Shown here: piece after piece, positions 47,351-62,114 of the stretch
Layout of the letters: each line of letters starts with the position of its first letter
Numbering within the stretch: position 1 is the stretch's first letter
Assembly (NCBI RefSeq): GCF_011075055.1
Contig: NC_058155.1
Span: forward strand, 3,584,001-3,648,000
Reading direction: 5' to 3'
DNA from: Mangifera indica
Lineage: Eukaryota; Streptophyta; Magnoliopsida; Sapindales; Anacardiaceae
Length of the DNA stretch: 64,000 bases
Made by a program: the position numbers and the translations under genes
Notes under the pieces: generated by a model
The model's input: only the letters and a program-made list of their open reading frames with translations
What the model was told of the DNA's origin: nothing
Database searches by the model: none

Positions 47351-50300
47351 TTTGATATTGTAATGCAAAATTTACGATTTTCGGTAATGTTTAATACTAT
47401 CTCAATAGTGTTTATTGGTGTATTCCTGTCAACGTTTACAAGTTTTATGGTTAGTATTCTAGTTTTGTATTGATTAATTGATACAACATTGTACTGGAAC
47501 AAAACCCCATTCTTTTCCAATATCGCAAGCAAAGTCTTAATATCCAACACTTCTCATCAAAAAATTCTATAATAACACAATAAAATTATGTATATTCAAT
47601 TTTGAGTATTTAATTTGCTATTCATATGATATGTCATAATAAAATGATATTCAATTATATAATAATAAATTATTTGGATACACAATAAGACACTCAAAAC
47701 TTGGTATATATAACATTACTCATAAAGATGCCTCAATACTCTCATAATTCAAAGTTGAAAATATGGACTCAATCCCTAAAGTTTGATTGGAACTATGGGC
47801 CACGGCCCAACGGTCCCAAAGGCTCAAATTTCCACCTTTGGATAGATTCATTAGTTTTTTTCTCATACTCTAATTGTAAAATCAATGATAATACATAGCT
47901 TATCACAAATCTAGTTTAGTGATGTTACTTGACATACTAGATATGATCTTAATCCAAAGTATTGTGATATAATGGTTTAACTAATCTAAATTATTTTCTC
48001 ATAAAATGAAAAATGAAAAATGAAAATGGGCCCTTACATTCAACCCATTATTAGGCTTCAAGAGAGGCTTGCCCATGTGGTTCAACTTCAACACCAAGCC
48101 TAAAGGGCCAATCATTTGACCACTCTCAGCAGGCCTTGCGAAGATTTTTCCAATATAGAATTTTCAAGGAATTTGTAATTTGGTTTATGTAACAATATAA
48201 CTACCAAAATTTTTTTCTTAATTTTAAAGATATTTTCTGAAATCTATACAATAAATTATACCTTTTTTATAACCTTCCTTGGAAAAGAGAATTTATTAAT
48301 AAAAATAAATGAAGTGAAATAAACCAAAAAATCTAACCATACAAATATAATGTATGAACACCCAAGTCTAAGATCTATCAACTATTTTAACATTAAAAAA
48401 AATTAATATTTTGACATTCTTTTCTGGTTTACTAAAAAAGAAATAAAAACAATAATATAATAAATGGTGACATGACAGAAAATGCAAAGTCAAATATTAT
48501 ATTATACATGTTAAATTTAATATGTATATTCTAAAGTTAGAAGTCTATTTGTTGAATACCTTATTTACGCTACACATGATAAATGATGAAACATGCTTAT
48601 GTACTACTGCCTCCAATTTCTCCATTCACACACATTTCCTATCTCCAAACTTTTTCTTCTTCCACTAATTAATTCTTTTTAAGGTTTGAACATTCTAAAA
48701 TTGACACAAACTTCTTCTCTCTTTTTTTTCTCTTTCATGAATTTTGAAATTGGATTTGTGGTCAATATGATTTTAAATTAAATAGCTACAATATGTTATT
48801 CATATTATTTACCATGTATGATTACTTTTAGACAACTTAAAAAACTTAATAACTCTAAAGTGTCAGAACAATTATAAATAATTATTCTTGTGCCTTTAAA
48901 GGGTAGTTTGAGTGATTGTCAAATCAATAATTGTAGTTAAATTTTATCTGTTTGATATGATTGATTCAATCTCAAATATTTTACTCAAGTAAATTTATTC
49001 TTTTATAAAAAAAAATCATTATTATGATACGATTATGATAATAAATAAAAAATATTCTCACAATAAAACCTTCCCTTACATGCATGAAGAAGTGAATATT
49101 TCCACTAAGAAATTGAAAATCTAGGGATAATTTTTTAGGGGTTTGTTCGTGTCATTAATTGTGTTCATTATCTATGTATCTTAATCCAAAGTAAAAATTA
49201 AGATGATTGGCTTCATTTAGCCACCAACCATGTAGACATATATAAAAATGTTGTTGAAGTGAATATTTATGACTATTTCTTTTTCTCTTATAATATATAC
49301 TTAAAAGTATGTTTATGATATCAAAATTAATGTCATAACCTCTTTTTAAGGGTTGTTTCAAAGACAAATGAATGAGATTTTAAGTATAAAAACAGTAATT
49401 TAAATCTATTTTGATAATATTATAAAATTAAACTTTTGTAATTATAAAGTTAGTTCAACCTCAAAAAAATAATTTAACTCAAATTATGTATTATTTATAT
49501 ATTTAACCTGTAGGAAAAAATGTTGAAAGACTTTGTCCCACCAAAGGTTTACTTGAATGACTATTTCCACTCTTTAAGTTTTAAAGGTCTAAATCTTTCC
49601 AGCTATCTACTTACGTTAATAAATTTTGTTAAGTAAAAAGATAACAATGTTATTTAATATAGATTATTATTTTATTTTTTCTTTTCAAAATAACATGTGT
49701 TTAAAAGTAAATTATAACTTTTATATGTATTAGGGATGTTAATGAAAATTTTCAAGGATTTTTAGAAATTTTAAAAAATATCTTGGTATTTTTGAAAATT
49801 TTAAAATACCAATAGGTCTTTCAATAGTTTCCAAAGGTCTAAATAATAAATTTTTAAATTGGTAAAGATATAGTAATAATTTGATATCTATATTAAGGGT
49901 TAATGCAATTTTAAATTCAATAGAAGGGTAAAACAATTATGTTCAAGAAAACAAAATGGAATTCATTAACAAAATTAGATGAAGGGAGAGAATTTAGTTT
50001 TTTTAAAGCTTATAAAGTGAAAGTTAGAGGTGTGCATGATCTAGTTTGATGAGGTTTGAGATTTTTTTTCAAACTAAACTAAAAAAATTGTTTAAAAAAT
50101 TTTCAAACCAAACCAAACCATTTTAAATTTTAAACCAAACCAAACTAAAATAAAAAAATACTGTTTAATCCGGTTTAAGATTACAGTTTGAATCATAGTT
50201 ATCAATATCTTATAATATATGATACAATATAAATGAAAAACGATACATATTATAAAGTATATTGAATTAGTACTATATAATAAACGTATCATATGATAAA

Positions 50301-51539
50301 ATATGTATCATACGATATGATACATATTACCAATACGAATTGATACACTTTTTTAGAGAAAATGATAGTGTATTAGAGTGTATATGAAAATTTTTAAAAT
50401 ATTAAAGATATTTGTGATACTTTTTAAAATAATAAATTATCAATTATAATATTTTATTATTTTAATTTTTAAAAGACATATTGTATGATATGATATACAA
50501 TATGATAAATTATATTTTTGATATATAATATAATACATGATTCGATTACTATGGTTTAAATATTTTAAAGTCATTCATTTTTAAATATATGTATAATTTG
50601 TACAAAATTAACTCAACTATACTTTTTAAAAATATAATAAGTTTGATTTCTATTAATGCACAAGGAGGTACTGTGGTGTGACCTAGATGAAACTCAATTC
50701 AATTGTGGACTTATTAAATTGATTATTTAAACCTAACCTAGCCACTTGAGATTGAGTTCTCTGGTTCATGGGTGGAACTCATGGTCATGAAAGTAGGGAT
50801 AATTTCTCTCCCCCCTTAGTTTTTGTTAATTAAAATTTCACTCCCCCAAATAAATAATATGACAACTATTACCAACAAGAGCTTGGTTGGATATGGTTAG
50901 GGTTTAGAGTCAAGCCCCTCTAAGACAATCATGCCAAAAGACTTATTCACATTCAAGGTTTGGTGTATTTTCAAACTCTCATCAGTAGAATTTTAAAAAA
51001 ATATCAAGGTATTTAGGGGTTTATGCTGACCCATAGATGTATAATAAATTATAGTATATTTGCATATATTTAAATATAACATTTTGTTCATATAAAAATT
51101 ACATATTAATGTTTTTAGATATTATTTTTTTAGTAGTATTATATATATAAATAATATTCACAAATTTATATATAAATGATGATATTTTATTATATAATTG
51201 AATATTATTTTATTTTTAATTTATGATTATTCAATCATATAATAATATATTATTATTTATATATATAATTTTTCATTATAAATGGTCAACTAATACCATT
51301 ATTGTTATTATTTTCTTATTTAATCTTGGTTTGGTTATTTATAAAGAAAACTCTTTTCATCGGTAGATATATAATATGTTTATTAATTAAAATAATATAA
51401 TTACATATAATTATAATATGAATATTAACTTAAATATTAATGATTTATGTTATCATTTAATTAATTTACACTTAATAATAACTTCAATTAATTTACATTT
51501 CAGAATGAAAATTTTTCATCCTTACTTTATTGTCACAAT
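47351..51539. other. Intergenic, decayed repeats only
   Basis: No convincing gene. A hAT-like terminus may lie near 50028 (TAGAGGTGTGCATGATC followed by repeated AACCAAACC motifs), without an identifiable partner end. DNA around 50190-50540 contains many short inverted ATGATACATAT motifs. A stretch beginning near 50934 matches the GGCCAAAAGACTTATTC family. A hairpin-MITE relic lies near 51135-51275. Confidence 0.4.
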
Positions 51540-52436
51540 TACTTCTTTTCTTCTTCCTTAGTTGAAAGTAAGTTTTGATCAAAATGAACATTATAAGTCA
51601 AAAAAATCTAAAAAATTTTTTTAAACACATTCATTTATTTCCATATTTTTGGTTGAAATTATTGAAGTAAACGCATCAAGTTGAAATTATGTAAATTGTT
51701 TACATCATAATTTGACGTATACTATTTACTTATCTTTAGTATTTTAAAAATTTTATCAATTGCATATTTTAAAATGAATTTTAATTTACCTCTTTATAAA
51801 ATATCAAATTTATATAAATTTATAGCCATAATTTTATGTCTGACACTTCCATTAAAATTTTAATATATTGAATTGATGGTTTTAAATACCATTTTTTCAC
51901 ATTAAATTATTGACAATTAACTTGTTTTATCCCAAAATTTCATAAAAACATATTAATGTGTGTGGAAACTTGAATGTTATTGTGAGTGTCTCACATGTAT
52001 ATCGAGATAAATAAAACTAAATATATAAATAATAAATATAAATTTATATACAAATAATAACATGTTATCATATGATTAAATAATTTTGAATTAAAGATAA
52101 AATAATATCTAATTATATTGTGACATATTATTATTTATATACAAATTTGTATTTATTATTTATGTACATATTACTACTCAATTGAGTTAACAAGAACACT
52201 TTTAATACGAGTTTATTGGATTATGAAATCACTTTCATACATGTCTGAAACATTTACAACTATTGATGTAGGAAAATTATGGTAATGCACTAACATATTT
52301 ATCTGAACATGTTATGTGAATGTTGTGATGAGAGTGCAAAATATAGTATCTATGTGTGATTCATAAAAACAATAAAACAATGAAAGAAGATTAAGTGGTT
52401 CGGTTGTATTGTTATTACCTTTTTTTTTTTTTTTTA

Positions 52437-53115
<679 letters not shown>

Positions 53116-53528
53116 TACTAGATGCAAGGGCGGACCTCAGCTTATGTGAGGGTAGGCCCAGTTCCACCCTCGAATAGAAAAATAACTAAAAGATTTTGTT
53201 ACTTTACAAAAAATATATTTATGATTTCAACCCACTTCCATTCTAAGATATTACCAAGCCCACTTTACCCTTCAAATATTATTCCCATCCTAAATTAACG
53301 GAGCCCACAAATAATTTTTTTTTTTTTTTTAAGACCAAACCCACTTACCATTTCAAAGATTATTCCCAGTCTAAGATGATGAAGCCCTTTGGAATGTTTT
53401 TTAAGTTGCAATAAAATTAAAAAACAAAGTATGGCCAAACCCACTTATCATTTCAAGTATTATTCCCATCCAAAAATGATGAAACTTAGGAGTAATTTTT
53501 TTTTAATTGAACAAAAACAACAAAATAA

Positions 53529-53567
<39 letters not shown>

Positions 53568-54289
53568 AGAGAGAGAGTGAGCAATATTATGTATACTTAC
53601 TTTAGATATTCAAATATGTACATATTTATATAAGTTATCGTATGATTGAGTGTTATTTTATCATTAATTCAAAATTATTCACTTATATAATGACATATAT
53701 AAATATGTATATATTTATTTACACAAAATTTTATTGATATATATATATATTTCAAACTTTCTAAGTTTCATGTTATTATAAAATCATAAATTTCGTTTAT
53801 TTTTCACTTTTCGATTCAATTCCTTTAACCCTAAGTTAAGATGTACAAGTTTACATTTTTTAGATTTTCAATTTAATATTATTTAGTTATCATTAGGATT
53901 TTTACTTTTCAATTAACTTTCTTTTTTGGGAAATTATAAAAAATGGCCAAAATACCCTCCCACTAAGCAAAAATACCCAAAGTCACTATTTTCAAGCAAA
54001 AATGCTCAAATTCACTATTCCTAAGCAAAAATACCCATGACTTTTTCTAAACTATCAAAAGTACCCTTCCCCTCATTTATATAAACCTCCTCACTCACTA
54101 TAAAGGGTTAAATGAAATTTTATTAAAATTAGGAGGTATTTTCATATTAAACATTATAAGAGTATTATAAATTTCTCAATGAAATTTTCTGAATACATAA
54201 TTGAGGGGTCCAATGAAATATTATTAAAATTTGGAGGGTATTTTGATATTAAACATTATAGGAGCATTATAAATGAAATTTTAAGTTTT

Positions 54290-56200
54290 TTCGAATTTCA
54301 CCATTTTATGATATATCGACTCGTATTTTTCAGACTTATGAAGAATTTTTCGATTGTTGCTATTCTAGGGTATTTCAACTTTTAGAATTCGAATTTTAGT
54401 TTCGTTTTTTCGAATTTCACCGTTTTACGATATATCGACTCGTATTTTTCAGATTTCCAAAGAATTTTTAGATTATTGTCATTCTAGGGTATTTCAACTT
54501 TTAGAATTTGAATTTCAGTTCCCTTTTTTTGAATTTCACCGTTTTACGATATATCGATTTGTATTTTTCAGATTTCTGAAAAATTTTTTGATTGTTGCTA
54601 TTCTAGGGTATTTCAACTTTTAGAATTCGAATTTCAGTTCCGTTTTTTCGAATTTAAACTTTTTACCATATATCGACTCGTATTTTTCAGATTTCTGAAG
54701 AATTTTTCGATTATTGCCATTATAGGGTATTTCAACTTTTTTCACCATTTTACGATATATCGACTTGTATTTTTCAGATTTTCGAAAAATTTTTTGATTG
54801 TTACTATTCTAGGATATTTCAACTTTTAGAATTCGAATTTCAATTCTGTTTTTTCGAATTTCACTGTTTTACGATATACCAACTCGTATTTTTCATATTT
54901 CTGAAGAATTTTTTGATTATTGCCATTTTAGGGTATTTCAATTTTTAGAATTCGAATTTTAGTTTCATTTTTTCGAATTTCACAGTTTTACGATATATCG
55001 ACTCGTATTTTTCAGATTTCTGAAGAATTTTTTTATTGTTGCTATTCTAGGGTATTTCAACTTTTAGAATTTGAAATTCAGTTCCGTTTTTTTGAATTTC
55101 ACCGTTTTACGACTCGTATTTTTCAGATTTTCGAAGAATTTTTTGATTGTTGCTATTCTAGTGTATTTCAACTTTTAGAATTCGAATTTTAGTTCCGTTT
55201 TTTTGAATTTCACTATTTTACAATATATCGACTCGTATTTTTCAGATTTTCAAAGAATTTTTCAATTGTTGCCATTCTAGGGTATTTCAACTTTTAGAAT
55301 TTGAATTTCAGTTTCGTTTTGTTGAATTTCACCGTTTTACGATATATTGACTTGTATTTTTCAGATTTCTGAAGAATTTTTCGATTGTTGCTATTCTAGG
55401 GTATTTCAACTTTTAGAATTCGAATTTCAGTTTTGTTTTTTCGAATTTCACCGTTTTACGATATATCGACTCGTATTTTTCAGATTTTCGAACAATTTTT
55501 TGATTATTGCCATTTTAGGGTATTTTAACTTTTAGAATTCAAATTTCAGTTTTATTTTTTCGAATTTCACCGTTTTACAATATATCGACTCGTATTTTTC
55601 AGATTTTTGAAGAATTTTTTGATTATTGTCATTCTAGGGTATTTCAACTTTTAGAATTTGAATTTTCGTTCCGTTTTTTCAAATTTCACCGTTTTACGAT
55701 ATATCGATTCGTATTTTTCAGATTTCTGAAGAATTTTTTGATTATTGCCATTCTAGGGTATTTCAACTTTTAGAATTTGAATTTCAGTTTCATTTTTTCG
55801 AATTTCACCGTTTTACGATATATCGACTCGTATTTTTCAAATTTCTGAAGAAATTTTTGATTATTTCCATTCTAGGGTATTTCAACTTTTAGAATTCAAA
55901 TTTCAGTTTCGTTTTTTTAAATTTCACCATTTTACGATATATCGACTCGTATTTTTCAGATTTTCGAAGAATTTTTTGATTATTGCCATTCTAGGGTATT
56001 TCAACTTTTAGAATTCGAATTTCAGTTTTATTTTTCTGAATTTCATCATTTTACGATATATCGACTCGTATTTTTCATATTTTTGAAGAATTTTTCGATT
56101 GTTGTCATTCTAGGGTGTTTCAACTTTTAGAATTTGAATTTCAGTTCTGTTTTTTCAAATTTCACCGTTTTATGATATATCAATTGATTTTCAAATTTTT
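54290..56200 (+). repeat. Subterminal array, about 17 units of 119 bp
   Basis: Each unit contains CGATATATCGACTCGTATTT, then GAAGAATTTTTCGATTGTTG, CATTCTAGGGTATTTCAAC and AGAATTCGAATTTCAG. Spacing of the CGACTCG motif is 118-120 bp almost throughout, with two shorter units (about 86 and 111 bp). CGATATATCG is a perfect palindrome repeated once per unit. Confidence 0.95.
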
Positions 56201-56525
56201 GAAATAAATAAAATATGAAAATTCTCCAAAAACGATTCGTATTTTCAGGTTTTTGACTGATATTTCTATTTTTAACATTCTAGCGTATTTCAATGTATAG
56301 AATTCAAATTTTATTTTTGTTTTTTTGAATTTCATTGTTTTAGGATATATCAACTCATGCTTGATAGTAACATCACTCAAATCACATATAAAATGAAATC
56401 AAATACATATCTATATATAATGACAGATAAAGTACATCGTACACATACGCACATACAATAAATATATACATACGATCGTATGAAGAACGATAAATAAACA
56501 ATGAGCTAACTAAATATACATCTAT

Positions 56526-57190
56526 GAGTTACTCGATATAGTGAAAATACAACTGCGATGCTAAACGTCGAAGCATAAAGGTAGACGACTCTCGGGGAAA
56601 ATCGACGCTCCGTGACAACGCCAAACACTCAAAAAAATGTAACATAAACACGCCACAGTCATCGAAGCCCAGTCCCTGCTGAGGGACATCCGTCGCTCGA
56701 TATAAAGCGAGGGAATCATGTCGTGGAGTCTGTCCAGAGGTGGTCCAAAAACTCGTTGCCTCTAATAATGCGGGTATGAATGTCATATACGGTTGCATGT
56801 GCTACTCAAGAGACCCTATATTCCCCAAATACGATATATCTGAATCATATACTGTAATCAACCACTCACGAAAATCTATAACTCCGACCACCCAATGTGC
56901 GCAGTCGAAGCTTATAGGGATGTAAACCTATAAACAGTCGCAAATTTTAGTTAATTATAGACTAATTCAACTAATTCAATGTAATGAAAATACATATATA
57001 CTATACCTGATCGACCATCCCCCATGGTGTGTACAACAATCCCGGGGTGTACGCTGCCTCAACCATCCTCGTAAAGAGCCCCGAAAACTCAAACTCCTCA
57101 AACAGTGTGGTCTGCCAACTCTTCCAAGCCATCTCAATATGGCCTCCAAAGAATGTGTGGGCAGTAGTCCAACGATGTAAAACAGTCACA
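56526..57190 (-). pseudogene. Ulp1-like C48 cysteine peptidase domain, decayed
   Basis: Two exon-like pieces on the minus strand: 57189-57001 (TVLHRWTTAHTFFGG...YTPGLLYTPWGMVDQ) and 56927-56529. The second has catalytic His in [16 protein letters not shown] (CAC at 56897-56899), the Asp in VYDSD, Gln in PQQGLGF and Cys in DDCGVFMLHFFECL, the full His-Asp-Gln-Cys set of the Ulp1/SENP family. An in-frame TAG lies between the Asp and the Gln. Family members cleave SUMO from proteins; the role in transposons is unknown. Upstream pieces at 57381-57569 and 57651-57995 probably belong to the same gene. Confidence 0.75.
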
Positions 57191-58619
57191 CGGTGGTCAT
57201 CTTAGTGCTGACGTAATAAAGCCAAAAAAGAATTCACATGCTAAAATGGTATAAACAAGTTCACATGTGTTAGTTATTGATAAATATATCAAACCTTTTC
57301 CCGAATTATATAGTATAGACAACTTACATCATCGGTCAGCCACTAGCGCAACTCTACCACAAGTCGCCAAAAACTGTCATTTAACTTCGACCCGATGAAG
57401 TAAACATCATGTGTGTTGGAAGTCGCAGCTCTAGTGTACCACGTAAGGAAAAATTCCTCACGCTCTGAGGCAGAGGATGGAATGGTCCTAAGTTACCGTT
57501 TTGCCCTTCCTTTGAGTGGATTTGTATACAGGGTGTGAACCAGCGAACCCTTCCGAACGATTCGGCCATATGCTGTACGAATCAGCTGCATGATCCCAAA
57601 AAACAATTAATTCATCATTCCATCCTACGTAACAATTAGCATTAATCGATTTATTTTACCTTCTTCATATATGCAGGAGGAGGTTTAGCTGGAGAATCCT
57701 GAATCATGGTCAAGTCCACCACGCGTGCTCCCTTAGCAGACTGAAAAATTGTAATTTTGAACATCTTAGTGACCAATATATACGAATATTTATATACTAA
57801 GTATAATTGATATACCTCAATATGGATGGCCTCAGAAACATCCTCCTGGAAGTCCTCCTCTTGTGAACCAATATCCACTATCTTTTTGATTGAGCTTGGG
57901 ATATCAGCAAGTAACCATAATCGCTCGTCCTGAAAAAAAGTCAAAACATCATTAAATAAACAATATAATTGAAAAGAAAAATTGATCAGTGACATTTTTT
58001 AAAAAAAGTTAACCTCAACTTCCAGGAAAGGTGTTCGGGGAGAACCCTCGATCGATAATATATCAATATCGGTTTCCTATATGCATGAAGAGGATAAAAT
58101 GGTAAATGATATTTCATATAAAATATAATATCTATAATAATTATCATACCTCAAGTGGAGGATCTGAAGCAACTAGAGATCCGACCGGATAGCCTTCATG
58201 AGGAAGACCCTATACGAATATATATACCCTATATTAATCGATAACCGAACAATCATAAAAATAAAGTTCCATTGATAAGTGATATACCTCAGCTCGGACA
58301 GGTGATGCAACAAAGGGCTAACTGGTGCCTCCTCCTAGCAACTACCCTAAGATAATAGTAATAATAATTTAATCAGTAACATTTCATATATAACAATACT
58401 ACAATATAATAACGACATTTAACATTAAATATAAATTTGAAATATCATACGGACCTCGTGTGGCTGATGGGATGGTATTGCGGTATCAATGAGGGATGTC
58501 GGTCTGATATCGTCGTCCCTCTCCTGTACGAATGTAATAATAGTTGTTAGAATAATAACACTGTAGACATTTTTTATAAGTAATAAATTAGAAGTGGGTT
58601 TACAACCTGAGCGACAGGG

Positions 58620-60170
58620 GCTAGATATGTACGCGTGACGATGTCCTCCAAACGAGTCATACGATCCTATAATCGAGTCATATCGTCATGTAATCGAGTC
58701 ATCTAAAAAGACATATTATCACGAAAACTCAATATTTCACGTAAAATCATAGCACCCCAGTGCGCTAATGTAGCATCTAATGTAGAAATACTGGGTGATA
58801 CGAATGGGGGACACTGCTCGGTGTCATGATGGGTAGTACGGTCCTCTACTCCAGGATGGTCTATCGTTTGTGGGCTCTGAACTACAGGGGAACATAGAGG
58901 TTGTTCCATAACAGGAGGCTAAATAGGCTTCTCATGTGTCTTAAAAGTCTGGATAGGTACATTTGAAGGTCCTAAGTCTGGAGAAGCCCCGTCTCTGATC
59001 ACAAGAGGAACCAAAGAAGATGAGGAGGAATCAACATTGGGTAAACCGGTGTACTTGCAAATCTCAACGTACCATGGTAAACCCTCCTCGATCGATGATG
59101 GATGAAGAGGGAATGTGACATCCTCCTAATGATGCAGATATATAAGCCAAAATAATTACAACATATAATGAATTAATCGACTTATTAATTAACAAGTACA
59201 TACCGGATCACCAGTGAAAATACGACCTATATGAGTCCAACTAGGGACGTCTCGCGTACGCCACCTAAACATCTGTGGGGACGTATAGGGATCAACAAGG
59301 TCAATCCAATCGTATAACGTGTCCAAAGTCTCATATATCCAATACTGCAATATAATCATTTACGATTTAAATAAATCAATTTATATTTTTTCCAATTAAT
59401 ATATATAATCAATAAATTAAAACCAACCTGAAATGCAAAAGGAAATCCGTAGAGGTCGTATCTACGCATCTCAGGCATCCATCTAGAGCACACTCTATCA
59501 CTCGCCTATGACATAGACTCGTATGTCATCTGCCACACGGGGACACCCCAAGGGTAGGAATTAAACCCATCCAGATGATCAACCAACCGTAAATACTTTG
59601 AAGACACCTTCTTTCGTTGATCATTCCTCAACAAAACCATGTGAAGAACATACAATAAGGCCATCTTGACAGCGTCAATATCGTCATCCCCTCATGGCCT
59701 CAACAAGAAAACACACTCTAGGTCATGATACTACATCTTCGGACAACCTCGAAAGTACGTATCTCTGATCCTATGTCTGGAAGAGCGAGGAATATATAAA
59801 GAGATATCAATGCGTCAACTAAACGAAAGATCTGTCACCAAAGCAAACTCAAACGGGCTAAAACAAACATCAACCCCGCTAATCCGAAACCAAAACTCGT
59901 CTCTAGCAGAGAATCAATGTAGTTGTCGTAGTAGAAATGAATGAACTAATATACCAGAGAATTTGGTCTAGGGTAAACGAAGAAGATACCTGAAACATGT
60001 CCTCACAAATAGTTGTAGCTGTTGCGGGGTCAGTGTAGACGTAATTCGAGATAATGTTGTGCGTTGTGCACGACATATCAGATCTATCTGAAAGTATTTG
60101 GACTCATCGAGGATTCGTAGCTCACTTTCAACACATCTTATTTTGCGAGAAATATCCTATGAAAATTTAT
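58620..60170 (-). pseudogene. DUF1985-containing part of the element gene, decayed
   Basis: Minus-strand exon-like pieces. One near 60160-60001 includes LRILDESKYFQIDLICR. One at 59910-59430 reads RDEFWFRISGVDVCFSPFEF, then DDDIDAVKMALLYVLHMVLL, YLRLVDHLDGFNSYPWGVPV and RRYDLYGFPFAFQ, with at least four stops. One at 59345-59180 reads YWIYETLDTLYDWIDL. A low-complexity linker continues at 59130-58700. The pattern F.F..FEFALVTGL, DDD.VK.ALLYFL, LRLVDDLE.FN.YPWG, YNLYGFP is DUF1985, regularly joined to Ulp1 domains in plant transposon-derived genes. Function of the domain is unknown. Confidence 0.65.
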
Positions 60171-60289
60171 AAAATTCGTTAGTCATTCATAAATAGCAAA
60201 TATGTAAACAAATGTCTTCATGGAAAAATCATAAAAAGATAAAAAAAAAAACAAAACCATAGAATGTTAACAATCGAAAAATTAGTCAA

Positions 60290-61150
60290 AAATCTGAATA
60301 ATACGAATCAATATATCGTAAAATAGTGAAATTCGAAAAAACAAAACTGAAATTTGAATTCTAAAAGTTGAAATACCCTAAAATGGTAACAATCAAAAAA
60401 TTCTTCAAAAATCTAAAAAATACGAGTCGATATATCGTAAAACGGTAAAATTCAAAAAAATGAAATTCAAATTCAAATTCTAAAAGTTGAAATACCCTAG
60501 AATGACAACAATCAAAAAATTCTTCGAAAATCTAAAAAATACGAGTCAATATATCGTAAAACGGTGAAATTCGAAAAAACGGAGCTGAAATGCGAATTCT
60601 AAAAATTGAAATACCCTAGAATGGCAACAATCGAAAAATTCTTTAGAAATCTAAAAAATACGAGTCGATATATCGTAAAACGATGAAATTCAAAAAAATG
60701 AAACTGACATTCGAATTCTAAAAGTTAAAATACCTTAGAATGGCAACAATAAAAAAATTTTTCAGAAATCTGAAAAATACAAGTCGATATATAGTAAAAC
60801 GGTGAAATTCAAAAAAACAGAACTGAAATTCGAATTTTAGAAGTTGAAATACCCTAGAATGGCAACAATCGAAAAATTCTTCAGAAATCTAAAAAATACG
60901 AGTCCGTATATCGTAAAACGGTAAAATTCAAAAAAATAGAACTGAAATCTGAATTCTAAAAGTTGAAATACCCTAGAATAGCAACAATTGAAAAATTCTT
61001 CAGAAATCTAAAAAATACGAGTCGATATATCGTAAAACGATGAAATTCAAAAAAACGGAATTGAAATTCGAATTCTAAAAGTTGAAATACCCTAGAATGA
61101 CAACAATCAAAAAATTCTTCAGAAATTTGGAAAATACGAGGTCATTACAT
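60290..61150 (-). repeat. Subterminal array, about 8 units of 119 bp, inverted
   Basis: Same unit as 54290-56200 on the opposite strand (AAATACGAGTCGATATATCG; AGTTGAAATACCCTAGAATG), spacing about 119 bp. Shorter than the left array, so the two arms have expanded or contracted independently. Confidence 0.95.
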
Positions 61151-62114
61151 CGTAAAATGTGTCCAGAAGGCACAAAAATCAAAAAACTTAATCTCAAATT
61201 CAAAAACTACATATTGAAAAATCTTAAAACTGAAAAAATGAATATAAAATTCGAAAACTATACGTCGAGAAACCCTAGATATGAAAAATTTTAATTTACC
61301 CCCTAAGAAAATTTCTATTACAAACAGGTTCAATATTTATCCCTTGCCCCCTTAGTAATTTTTGAATCTATTACCGCCCCTACAGTTTCAAAATAGTTAA
61401 TTTTAACCCCAACCCACGCTATTCACCAGCAGCCCACTGTTACATGGCAAATTTCAGAAACGCCTACAGTGGACTAAACTATAACGACCAGATCCCTAAT
61501 ATTTTAAAAAAGCCACTTAACCCCCCTAACCCACTGTCACAGTGGGAGTGTTCTTCGTGACAGTGGGAAACTGTCAGAATGTCAAATGCTTCGGACGCAT
61601 TTTTCGGCCAAAAATCGGTCATTTCGGCCTCCAATTTCAACATAAATCGAATCTACATAGGCTATAACATAAAACCCCTCAACAAATTCAACGAAAACAA
61701 CCAAGAATCAAAACATATTAAGCATTGTTCAAAATCGAAACTCTAAAGTTTCAAACCGCAAAATCTCACTAAAATGTCAATAATATGAACAATAACTTGA
61801 TTCAAACAAGATTATGGAAGATATACTAACCTTCTTGACCATTTTCGGTCGTCGGAAAGCAAGCAAATCATCGAAAATTGGCTTGACAGTGGGATGACAG
61901 TGGGACGACAGTGGACAGTGGGAAAGTGGGCTATTTTTCTGTGGATTTGCACAGTGATAGTGGAAGTTTTATAGTGGAAAATATGAAAATTTGTCTTGTT
62001 TATATATAGGGGTAGTTTTGACATTTTACAAAAGTTGGGCTTTTTGCTTTAATCTGAATTTTTTGGGCAATTTCGCTTAAACCCTCTTACTTTTGTCTAT
62101 TTTTATAATTTCCC
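61151..62114. other. Right terminal region of the Mutator-like element
   Basis: Non-coding apart from short chance frames. It has repeated CACAGTGGGA/GACAGTGGGA motifs at 61540-61570 and 61880-61925, and ends in the terminal repeat. The mixture suggests captured or degraded sequence; origin not recognised. Confidence 0.5.

Larger units (their letters stand above)
53938..62114. mobile_element. Mutator-like element, 8,177 bp, with Ulp1-type gene
   Basis: Terminal inverted repeats start GGGAAATTATAAAAA at both ends (53938 rightward, 62114 leftward) and stay similar for about 30 bp. The related segment at 16914 has no insertion, so the empty site is visible within the window (CTTTTCAATTTCCC...TTTACAATG). 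Flanks are T-rich (TTCTTTTTT and TTTTTTTTAC), so the expected 9-bp duplication can only be called approximate. Inside, two inverted arrays of a 119-bp unit flank a decayed minus-strand gene with DUF1985 and Ulp1-like domains. I found no MURA transposase. Mutator-like elements carrying Ulp1-type genes are known in Arabidopsis and melon; this structure fits that class. Confidence 0.75.

Noticed and set aside
61812..62024. Small open frame at the right end of the Mutator-like element
   Set aside because: Short, low-complexity, in terminal non-coding DNA with repeated CAGTGGGA motifs; no family recognised.
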